The notes beneath the pieces were generated by a model. That model saw only the letters and a program-made list of their open reading frames with translations. It did no database searches and was not told the DNA's origin. DNA of 6,915 nt from contig JAFDIC010000213.1 in assembly GCA_019308525.1 (NCBI GenBank), forward strand, positions 1 to 6,915, given 5' to 3'. Shown here piece after piece: positions 1 through 6,027 of the stretch; position 1 is the stretch's first letter, and each line of letters opens with the position of its first letter. This DNA comes from Deltaproteobacteria bacterium (lineage in GTDB: Bacteria > Desulfobacterota > DSM-4660 > Desulfatiglandales > HGW-15). Made by a program: the position numbers and the translations under genes.

Positions 1-214
1 AGGCGTTATTGGTTATAGGCTTTGAAACTCAAGCACCCGATGCAATAGCTTGCCAATATATCAGGTGCCACCATCCTCTTGAAGTGGTTCTTGCCAAGCA
101 AGAGTGTCCCAATCCCAAGAGAATCAGTTTGTCTAAAGTGGACCAAAGCGAAGGAAATTTCATGCTATCTATCATGCAATCCAAGAGCAGTCAATGATAA
201 AATTCCGTCCGAAT

Positions 215-231
215 CAAGACGCGCCGTCTTG
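215..231. other. Short perfect inverted repeat (7-bp stem, 3-base loop)
   Basis: CAAGACG and CGTCTTG flank a CGC loop, giving a perfect 7-bp stem. No run of T follows it, so it is not a standard intrinsic terminator. It could be a small operator or a chance hairpin. It lies about 30 bases left of the palindrome at 263-274 and well upstream of the candidate promoter. Confidence 0.35.
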
Positions 232-252
232 TCAGCACGGCCTGTTGTTTGG

Positions 253-282
253 ATAATATTTCCTGTAATTACAGCATATTAT
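253..282. promoter_or_regulatory. Candidate operator: palindrome CTGTAATTACAG with AT arms
   Basis: Bases 263-274 form a perfect 12-base palindrome, CTGTAATTACAG. It is flanked by a second inverted pair, ATAATAT (253-259) and ATATTAT (276-282), set slightly off centre by spacers of 3 and 1 bases. The core GT-AATT-AC fits the loose GT-N-AC pattern known for operators of the GntR family. The second gene of the cluster encodes a GntR/FCD regulator, so this is a plausible binding site for it. It lies about 70 bases left of the candidate -35 box, which would suit activation or looping better than simple blocking, unless the true promoter is elsewhere. Confidence 0.4.
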
Positions 283-342
283 TGAAGGCGAGAAAAGGGT
301 CCCAATTCTTCCGTGGAGTCCGGTTTTTTGAGGAAAAAGGCC

Positions 343-369
343 TTGACAGGCTGGGAGATTTCATGTAAT
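343..369 (+). promoter_or_regulatory. Candidate sigma70-type promoter of the operon
   Basis: A perfect TTGACA lies at 343-348. TGTAAT at 364-369 matches TATAAT in five of six positions. The 15-base spacer is shorter than the usual 16-18, which weakens the call. Transcription would start near 376, leaving a leader of about 68 bases before the amidohydrolase ATG at 444. No other pair of boxes in the leader looked better. Confidence 0.4.
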
Positions 370-443
370 CGGAGGAAGATTGGTTCAATATACCGAGCTG
401 AAGACCCAACACACCTAAAAGAGCCTACAAGGAGGGATCTGAA

Positions 444-1433
444 ATGCCCAGGAACAAGGAAGACTTTTTCATTTTTGATTGCGAGGCCCATATTATGCCC
501 TGGGAGTTCAGGAAGCACGTGAGCTATTATCCCGGGAGCGCGTATTTTTCCAAGCCTGCCGAGTCTCCGACGGGGAAGTGGTGGAATACCAATCCCATTA
601 CCAAGGAGAGACGGGAAAAACCCGCCGACTGGACCCTGGAAGGGCTCATAGAGGCCATGGACCAGGCCGGCATTGACAAGGCCTGCATGCTGCGGGAATC
701 TTTCCTGCCCCTGTCTTACAACGGCGTTCCCTGCTCCACGAACTACCACACCATAGAGGCCATGGAGAAATACCCGGACCGCATCATAGGGTGCTCCAAC
801 GTTGGACCCCACCTGATAAGGGGTGTGAAGAACGCAATCAAGGAGCTGGAGATCCTCCACAAGGATTATGGTTTCAAGTGTACAAAGGTATATTCTCCTG
901 AAGATGCGGGTCCCTTCAATCATCCAGACATGTTTCCCTTTTACGAGAAATGCGTTGAGCTGGACATTCCCGTCTTCTTCCATACGGGTTTTGCGGTGGG
1001 AGGTCACATGGAGTACTGCCACCCCATGCTCCTTGATAATATCTGCCTTGCGTTTCCGGAACTCAAGGTCGTGGCATACCACTTCGGATGGCCCCAGAGC
1101 GATACCCTGAATGCCATCGCATGGAAGCATCGCAACATATCAATCGGCATGAGCGGCATGCTGGGCCCCTGGTACTATGCCCCCATGAAACTTGCCCATG
1201 CCGTGGGGTCTGTCATGAATATCCTGGGTGGAAGTGACAGGCTGATCTTCGGAACGGACTGGCCGGCAGCACCTGCCGACCACTCGGTGAAGGCGGTCTT
1301 GAATCTGGACATGCCCGGGGACCTCCAGGAAGGATGGGGATATCCGCCGATCACGGATGAGGACAGGGCCAATATGCTGGGATTGAACCTTGCTAAGTTG
1401 CTCAAGATCGAAGTGCCGGAGAAATACCGATAG
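444..1433 (+). CDS. Amidohydrolase-2 family metal-dependent hydrolase/decarboxylase
   Basis: The 329-residue product fits the amidohydrolase-2 branch, which includes ACMSD-type and resorcylate decarboxylases, LigJ-type hydratases and lactone hydrolases. It is a TIM-barrel, probably cytoplasmic, enzyme with no signal peptide. Visible metal-site residues are Glu14 and His16 in the N-terminal DCEAH motif, His180 in FFHTG, His213 in AYHFGWP and Asp272 in FGTDWP. The first strand has E-x-H rather than H-x-H, as in many members of this branch. Length is normal for the family. The ATG is well supported by AGGAGGG at 430-436, seven bases upstream. It is the first gene of the cluster, four bases ahead of the regulator. 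In this family the sequence does not separate C-C hydrolysis, hydration and decarboxylation, so the substrate is unknown. Family call is firm; function is inferred only from the CoA-catabolic neighbours. Confidence 0.85.
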   Translation: MPRNKEDFFIFDCEAHIMPWEFRKHVSYYPGSAYFSKPAESPTGKWWNTNPITKERREKPADWTLEGLIEAMDQAGIDKACMLRESFLPLSYNGVPCSTNYHTIEAMEKYPDRIIGCSNVGPHLIRGVKNAIKELEILHKDYGFKCTKVYSPEDAGPFNHPDMFPFYEKCVELDIPVFFHTGFAVGGHMEYCHPMLLDNICLAFPELKVVAYHFGWPQSDTLNAIAWKHRNISIGMSGMLGPWYYAPMKLAHAVGSVMNILGGSDRLIFGTDWPAAPADHSVKAVLNLDMPGDLQEGWGYPPITDEDRANMLGLNLAKLLKIEVPEKYR

Positions 1434-1437
1434 GAGA

Positions 1438-2184
1438 ATGAAACAGCCGGGAATGGACCAGCAGGCCTCTCACAACAGGGCGGAGAACAGGGACACCTCC
1501 AGGGACGAGAAGAATCTCACACAGGTGGTATATGACAGAATCAAGGAGATGATGTTGAACTATGAGATCGTCCCCGGCCAGAGGTTGGTATTCAATGACT
1601 TGGCCAAGCTCATGGGGGTGAGCCGCACCCCGGTGAACAATGCATTGAGTATCCTGGCAAACGAAGGTTTCTTGGACTTTGTCCCAAACCAGGGGTACAG
1701 GGTCCATGAGATTACAAAAGACGAAGCGGAATCCCTTTATGAAATAAGGGAAATCCTGGAACTGGGTGCCATAGGAAAGGGAATCAGGAGGTTGACACCC
1801 GAGAAGCTCGAACTCTTGGAGAGACAAAGGGAGCTCTATGAGAGGGCCGTCACCGACCGGGTAAACAGGGGAAGGTTCACCCTGGACCAGGAATTCCATG
1901 CCTGTATCGTGCAGATGGCGGACAACCTCTACCTGGCCGACTATTTCAGGGAGGTATACCAGAGGATTTTCCTTCGCCACAGGATAGAGGGGCTGAGGCC
2001 GGAAAGGGCAAGGGAGGTAGTAAAAGAACACGAAGAGATCTGCGAAGCCATCAGGATCAGAGATGTTTACCGGGCGAGAGATCTGATCAGGGAGCATATA
2101 AGGGCCGGGAAGGAATACATCTTTTCAACTATTTTCCACGGCGCTGACAGGGTGGTCGGAATTGGAGAGAAAGCTCGAAAGTAG
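1438..2184 (+). CDS. GntR-family transcriptional regulator, FadR/FCD subfamily
   Basis: The 248-residue protein has an N-terminal winged helix (about 26-92), with the recognition region around LAKLMGVSRTPVNNAL (55-70) and the wing near NQGYRVHEI. An all-helical FCD ligand domain follows (about 95-235). The FCD metal or ligand residues are visible as Asp150 and His154 (LDQEFH), His198 (KEHEE) and His220 (REHIRAG). Members of this group usually sense a small carboxylic acid or acyl-CoA and control neighbouring catabolic genes. The ATG at 1438 lies four bases after the amidohydrolase stop. No ideal ribosome site is spaced for it (TAGGAG sits almost against it), so Met6 at 1453 or coupling to the upstream gene is possible. 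An in-frame TTG at 1390 would overlap the amidohydrolase and is unlikely. Being inside the operon it would control itself; the palindrome at 263-274 is a candidate target. Confidence 0.9.
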   Translation: MKQPGMDQQASHNRAENRDTSRDEKNLTQVVYDRIKEMMLNYEIVPGQRLVFNDLAKLMGVSRTPVNNALSILANEGFLDFVPNQGYRVHEITKDEAESLYEIREILELGAIGKGIRRLTPEKLELLERQRELYERAVTDRVNRGRFTLDQEFHACIVQMADNLYLADYFREVYQRIFLRHRIEGLRPERAREVVKEHEEICEAIRIRDVYRARDLIREHIRAGKEYIFSTIFHGADRVVGIGEKARK

Positions 2185-2185
2185 C

Positions 2186-3529
2186 ATGGGGGACTATCTT
2201 GCGCACCTCGTTGTCGATATCGGGAAAAGGCCCATATCGGGAGAAGACCTTACTTCCGTGCGCCAGCACATGCTGGACGCACTGGCTTCGGCGTTCATCG
2301 GTTGCAGGAGCAACGCTTTCGAGACCCTCAAGGAACTTTGCCCCCCGGTAGAGGGGGGGATCCCGGGTCCAGCCGGCGGGGCTCACCCAAGGAGCATGCC
2401 GGACGGAGCGCTGCTCTGGGCATATGCCATCAATGCCTCGGTATTCGAGGACGGCTCCCGTGAGGGAGCATGCCATCCAGCAGCTGCGGTCATACCGGCA
2501 GTCATTTCTCTATCCAGCGGGGCGAACTGGGAGGACATCGACCGCGCAGTGGTAGCCGGCTACGAGGTCATGGTGCGGATGGCCAGGGGAGGGAACCCGG
2601 AATTTACCGCCAGGGGCTTTCATCCTACCTCCATAGTGGCTCCCTTTGGTGCGGCGGCATCGGCTGCAATCTTGTCAGGATTTGATCATTACCGAATATG
2701 CAACGCCCTGTGTATTGCGGCTATGGCAAGTTCCGGGCTCATGTCTTCATTCAAGGCAGGCGAGACGCAGCCCTTGCAGGTGGCATGGGCCGTGCGCGGC
2801 GGAGTTACCGCAGCCCTGCTTGCCGGGGAGGGGCATGAGGGCTACAGGTACATCCTGGAAGAGGGTTTCTACCCTGCCTACCTGGGGCATGCCCCTGATC
2901 CGCCGCTGGGGCGGGATTTCCAATACGGCTATGCCATCAGGGGGAGTTACCTGAAGCCCTATCCAGGGTGCCGGCACCTGCACCCGGCAATTGATGCCTT
3001 CGGGAAGATATGGGAGGAGAACGACCTTGTTTCCGAGGATATAGAGAGCGTCACAGTGTGGACTTACAGGGTAGCGGTTGATACCGAGATACATGATCTC
3101 AATAGCCGGGGAGACGCCTATTTCAACATCCCCTACGCCCTTTCAGCAAGGGCAATCCTCGGACAGTGCGATTACCATGCCTTTGACGAAAAGAACTTCA
3201 AGAATGAGAAGATAGTGGCCCTGATGAAGAAAATAAGGGTCAGAGTAGACCCTGAACTGGATGAGAGATACCCGGAGGAGCGGGGGGCCATAGTTGAAAT
3301 TACCATGAAGAGCAGGGGAAGGTACACGATGGAGGTAACCCATCCCCTGGGTGAACCTGAAAACCCCTTGCCGCTATCAGTGACCCGGCAGAAATTCCGT
3401 TCGCTGGCCCGAGATTTTCTCGCGGAAAGCACTATGGGGCGAATCGAAAAGATCCTTGATGACCCCGAGCCCGGGGAGTCACCCGGAGAGCTCTTCGCGT
3501 CGCTTGGAGAAAACGTCAATGATGGATAA
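2186..3529 (+). CDS. MmgE/PrpD family protein (2-methylcitrate dehydratase-like)
   Basis: The 447-residue product has the family's typical length and landmarks: FEDGSREGACHPAAAVIPA (87-105), GYEVMVRMA (125-133), GFHPTSIVAPFGAAASAA (144-161), SSFKAG (187-192), KPYPGCRHLHPAIDA (257-271), FNIPYALSARAILG (313-326) and PLGEPENPL (387-395). Candidate active-site residues are Asp89, His97, His146, Lys190, Lys257 and Tyr317. Known members dehydrate 2-methylcitrate, decarboxylate cis-aconitate or epimerise iminodisuccinate, so an acid with several carboxylates is the likely substrate, but which reaction occurs cannot be told. The ATG at 2186 lies one base after the regulator stop. An in-frame TTG at 2162 would add eight residues and overlap the regulator; neither start has a strong ribosome site, and I prefer the ATG because the family fold begins right after it. 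No propionate-cycle genes (prpB, prpC) are nearby, which argues against the methylcitrate cycle. Confidence 0.88.
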   Translation: MGDYLAHLVVDIGKRPISGEDLTSVRQHMLDALASAFIGCRSNAFETLKELCPPVEGGIPGPAGGAHPRSMPDGALLWAYAINASVFEDGSREGACHPAAAVIPAVISLSSGANWEDIDRAVVAGYEVMVRMARGGNPEFTARGFHPTSIVAPFGAAASAAILSGFDHYRICNALCIAAMASSGLMSSFKAGETQPLQVAWAVRGGVTAALLAGEGHEGYRYILEEGFYPAYLGHAPDPPLGRDFQYGYAIRGSYLKPYPGCRHLHPAIDAFGKIWEENDLVSEDIESVTVWTYRVAVDTEIHDLNSRGDAYFNIPYALSARAILGQCDYHAFDEKNFKNEKIVALMKKIRVRVDPELDERYPEERGAIVEITMKSRGRYTMEVTHPLGEPENPLPLSVTRQKFRSLARDFLAESTMGRIEKILDDPEPGESPGELFASLGENVNDG

Positions 3530-3541
3530 TGAGGGAGGGGA

Positions 3542-5200
3542 ATGAAAACGCAAGAATGGAAGCGATCTCTTGCAGAAGACTATGAAAAGAGGGGCAGGAG
3601 AAGGCAAGTCTTTTATTCGGATTCAAAGATAGAGCTGGAAGACGTGTACGAGGAAGAGGACCTGGCAAAACGGGGCTTCGATCCTGGTAGAGACCTGGGA
3701 CTGCCGGGACAATACCCATACACGCGCGGCATATACCCCGGAATGTACAGGGCTGATTTTTGGATCATGGGGCAGTATTCCGGGTTCGGGAACCCGGAGG
3801 CCACCAACCAGAGGTTCAAATATCTCCTTTCCAAGGGACAGACGGCCCTTGCCCTTGCCCTTGATCTTCCCACGCAACTGGGCATCGAATCTGATGATGA
3901 ACTGGCCGATGGAGAAGTTGGAAAGGCGGGTGTGGCAATCAATTCCCTGAAGGACCTGGAAGAAGTCTTTGAAGGGATACCCCTGAGCAAGCCTCGCCAG
4001 ATATTCACCACCGCCAATGCAATAGGTCCCATCATGCTCGCCCTCTTCCTTGCCCTGGGTGAAAATCAGGGCCTGGACCCCTCCGAATACACCATTGTCC
4101 TCCAGAATGACATTCTCAAGGAGTACGTGGCAAGGGGGGCATATATCTTTCTGCCTGAACCCTCGGTGAAGTTCTCCATAGACGCGGTCGAGTACTGCTC
4201 ACGCCATCACCCCCATTTCAAACCGATCGTGGTGTGCGGGTCTCACATGAGGCAAGGGGGTGCAACCGCGGTCCAGGAAATAGCATTTACGCTCTCCAAT
4301 GCCCAGGCTTACATAGAGGAAGCCTTGAGGAGGGGCCTCGAGGTGGACGAGTTTGCGCCCTCCATGGAATGCCAGTTGTCTGTCCCCATGAACCTCTTTG
4401 AGGAGATTGCCAAGTACCGGGCATTCCGGAGGATGTGGGCAAGGATGATGAAAGAGAAGTACGGTGCCAAGAACCCCGAGACCATGAAATGTTTTATCAG
4501 GGTCTATACCACGGGTTATACCATGACTGCCCAGCAGCCCCTAAACAACATAGTGCGTGTCACTATCGAGGCCCTGGCGGCGATCCTGGGTGGTGCCCAG
4601 AGCCTCTCCTGCAATGCCATGGATGAAGTGGTCTGCATCCCTTCCGAGGAGGCAGCCCGCGTTGCCCTGATGACCCAGCATATCCTCGCAAACGAGACGG
4701 GCATTGCAGATGTCGCGGACCCCATGGGAGGCTCCTACTATATTGAGTCCCTGACCTGTGACCTGGAGCAAAGGGCCCTGGAGCTCATGGAGCGGATAAG
4801 GGAAATGGGTGGCGCGCACAGGGCGATCGAAGAAGGCTTCTACCAGAGGCTCATCCGTGAATCGGCAAGTGAATACCAGCAGCAGATAGAAAAGGGGGAG
4901 CGGGTGATAGTGGGCCTCAACCGATTCCGGGAGGAAGGAGAGAAGATAAAGATAGACTGCTTCAGGGTGGAAGAGGGCGTGCAAGAAAGGGTGATCGAGA
5001 GGCTCCATCGTCTCAAGGAGGAGAGAGACAGCGGCAGGGTCGGCAGGTGCCTTGAGACGCTGAAAAAGGCTGCCAGGGATCGGGAAAACACGGTCCCACC
5101 ACTCATAGAATGCGCCAGGGCATATGCTACCATCGGGGAGATGTGCACGGCGCTTGGCGGGGAGTGGGGGTTCTACCAGGAGGGTGCCCTGTGGATATAA
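3542..5200 (+). CDS. Coenzyme-B12-dependent acyl-CoA mutase, large (catalytic) subunit
   Basis: The 552-residue chain covers the TIM-barrel substrate domain of the methylmalonyl-CoA mutase family and stops before any B12 domain, as in two-subunit mutases (Icm, Hcm). Landmarks are PYTRGIYPGMY (59-69), GQYSGFG (77-83), LDLPTQLGIESD (107-118), GKAGVAI (127-133), QNDILKEYVAR (188-198), SHMRQGGAT (234-242), DEFAP (269-273), GGAQSL (350-355) and DPMGGSYY (393-400). Compared with Propionibacterium methylmalonyl-CoA mutase (recalled alignment), Tyr89, Gln197, Arg207 and His244 are kept as Tyr79, Gln188, Arg198 and His235, pointing to a carboxylate-bearing acyl-CoA. Thr77, Arg82, Thr85, Arg87, Tyr243, Arg283 and Ser285 are replaced (Gly67, Asp72, Ile75, Gly77, Ser234, Ser274, Glu276), so an unusual acyl group or binding mode is likely. 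The start has GGGAGG-type ribosome sequence at 3531-3538, 12 bases after the preceding stop. Its B12 partner is the next gene, overlapping by ten bases. Confidence 0.93.
   Translation: MKTQEWKRSLAEDYEKRGRRRQVFYSDSKIELEDVYEEEDLAKRGFDPGRDLGLPGQYPYTRGIYPGMYRADFWIMGQYSGFGNPEATNQRFKYLLSKGQTALALALDLPTQLGIESDDELADGEVGKAGVAINSLKDLEEVFEGIPLSKPRQIFTTANAIGPIMLALFLALGENQGLDPSEYTIVLQNDILKEYVARGAYIFLPEPSVKFSIDAVEYCSRHHPHFKPIVVCGSHMRQGGATAVQEIAFTLSNAQAYIEEALRRGLEVDEFAPSMECQLSVPMNLFEEIAKYRAFRRMWARMMKEKYGAKNPETMKCFIRVYTTGYTMTAQQPLNNIVRVTIEALAAILGGAQSLSCNAMDEVVCIPSEEAARVALMTQHILANETGIADVADPMGGSYYIESLTCDLEQRALELMERIREMGGAHRAIEEGFYQRLIRESASEYQQQIEKGERVIVGLNRFREEGEKIKIDCFRVEEGVQERVIERLHRLKEERDSGRVGRCLETLKKAARDRENTVPPLIECARAYATIGEMCTALGGEWGFYQEGALWI
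5178..5184 (+). promoter_or_regulatory. Ribosome binding site that fixes the GTG start at 5191
   Basis: AGGAGGG lies inside the end of the mutase gene, six bases before GTG at 5191. It supports this start over an in-frame ATG at 5110, which would add 27 residues unlike any B12-domain leader and would overlap the mutase gene by about 90 bases. Confidence 0.8.
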
Positions 5201-6027
5201 GCAAGGGGAAGAGAAGGCCACGGGTAATCGTTGCCAAGATAGGGCTGGATGGTCACAGCCGGGGTGCTTACGTCATAGCCCATGGTCTCCGGGAGGCCGG
5301 GATGGAGGTGGTCTACACGGGGCTTCGCCAGACCCCGTCTGCGGTAGCCAGGGCCGCGGTGCAGGAGGCCGCGGACGTGATCGGCATATCGTCCATGGTG
5401 GGGGCGCATGTGACCATCGTGAGAAAATTGAGACAGGAACTGGAAAAGCTGGGTGCCTCGGATATACCCATTATCATAGGGGGCATAATACCTGAAGAAG
5501 ACTATGACCTCCTCTTGAAAGAGGGTGTGGCCCGGATCTTTCCGGCAGGCAGCACCGTCAATGAGATAGCCGATTACATCTACAGGGTGGTGGAAGGCCC
5601 GCGATGGATACCGGAGGTGCCCCGCAGCCTTGTCGGGGACAGGATAGAGAAGATTCGGTTGCATGGGACCAGGTGTGAAAAATGCGGGCGAACCTTTTTT
5701 CTCTCCAGGAGAAACTGCCCCCGTTGTATGGAGGAGCGGACAGCAAGGCCCGTGACGCTCAGTACCACCGGGACATTATACAGTTTTGTGGTGGCAAGCG
5801 TTGCTCCTCCTGGATACCAGGTTCCACACATACAGGGCTATGTGGATCTGGATGGTGACGGCCCGCGCATATTCTCCATACTGGAGGACGTTGGAGACCG
5901 CGGGGAGTTGAGGATCGGTCTCAGGATGGAACTGAAGATCGTCAACAGAGGCACTGATCCCGATGGCAGGGCAATCCTGGGCTATCGCTTCAGGCCGGCA
6001 CAGGGGGATGGAGGAGCAGGACTGTGA
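5191..6027 (+). CDS. Fusion of B12-binding mutase small subunit with DUF35 zinc-ribbon/OB-fold domain
   Basis: The 278-residue protein has two parts. Residues about 10-135 are a Rossmann-like cobalamin domain of the mutase small-subunit type: Asp20-x-His22-x-x-Gly25 (DGHSRG) supplies the lower-ligand histidine, followed by GISSMVGAH (65-73) and IIGGIIPEEDY (95-105). After a linker (about 136-155), residues 156-270 form a DUF35 unit: a zinc ribbon with Cys162, Cys165, Cys176 and Cys179 (CX2C-X10-CX2C), then an OB fold starting at GTLYSF (194-199). DUF35 proteins normally bind thiolases (BbsA with BbsB, archaeal acetoacetyl-CoA thiolase complexes, ChsH2-type aldolases). Here one chain would therefore serve as B12 subunit for the upstream mutase and as partner of the downstream thiolase. 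Both halves keep their key residues and the frame is open throughout, so this is a real fusion and not a broken pair. It overlaps the mutase gene by ten bases and the thiolase gene by four. Confidence 0.92.
   Translation: MDISKGKRRPRVIVAKIGLDGHSRGAYVIAHGLREAGMEVVYTGLRQTPSAVARAAVQEAADVIGISSMVGAHVTIVRKLRQELEKLGASDIPIIIGGIIPEEDYDLLLKEGVARIFPAGSTVNEIADYIYRVVEGPRWIPEVPRSLVGDRIEKIRLHGTRCEKCGRTFFLSRRNCPRCMEERTARPVTLSTTGTLYSFVVASVAPPGYQVPHIQGYVDLDGDGPRIFSILEDVGDRGELRIGLRMELKIVNRGTDPDGRAILGYRFRPAQGDGGAGL
6010..6014 (+). promoter_or_regulatory. Ribosome binding site for the thiolase GTG start
   Basis: GGAGG lies nine bases before GTG at 6024, within the last codons of the fusion gene. The start codon and the preceding stop share the bases GTGA, a classic arrangement for translational coupling. 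Confidence 0.75.

Larger units (their letters stand above)
1..443. other. AT-richer upstream region without a convincing gene
   Basis: This stretch precedes the first gene of the cluster. It is clearly richer in A and T than the coding DNA that follows, most of all between about 120 and 290. Two short open frames (9-197 and 79-285, plus strand) overlap each other, have no good ribosome site and resemble no family I know, so I do not call them genes. I also read the minus strand and saw only short interrupted frames. The right half holds a hairpin, a palindrome and a candidate promoter, listed separately. The stretch is best read as the regulatory leader of the operon, possibly with the decayed end of an older gene at its left. 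Confidence 0.6.

Noticed and set aside
9..285. Two small overlapping plus-strand open frames (62 and 68 residues)
   Set aside because: They overlap in different frames, lack clear ribosome sites and resemble no known protein; chance frames in the leader are more likely.
279..1130. Long minus-strand open frame of 283 residues
   Set aside because: It lies opposite the amidohydrolase gene, whose motifs and ribosome site are clear; its own translation shows no family pattern.
1390..1437. N-terminal extension of the regulator from a TTG at 1390
   Set aside because: It would overlap the amidohydrolase end and encodes a Cys/Arg-rich stretch not typical of GntR proteins.
1402..2097. Minus-strand open frame of 231 residues
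   Set aside because: It is the antisense shadow of the GntR/FCD regulator, without recognisable motifs.
2185..3541. Terminator or internal promoter between the regulator, MmgE/PrpD and mutase genes
   Set aside because: The gaps are only one and twelve bases and hold no stem followed by a T-run; only ribosome-site sequence is seen.
5110..5190. N-terminal extension of the B12-DUF35 protein from an ATG at 5110
   Set aside because: The extra 27 residues lie in mutase coding DNA, do not resemble a B12 subunit leader, and a strong ribosome site points to GTG 5191.
3542..5200. Simple housekeeping methylmalonyl-CoA mutase
   Set aside because: It lacks an attached B12 domain, has many replaced pocket residues and sits with a DUF35 fusion and a thiolase instead of epimerase or carboxylase genes.
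4541..5221. Minus-strand open frame of 226 residues
   Set aside because: It is antisense to the mutase C-terminal part, where conserved mutase motifs fix the plus-strand reading.
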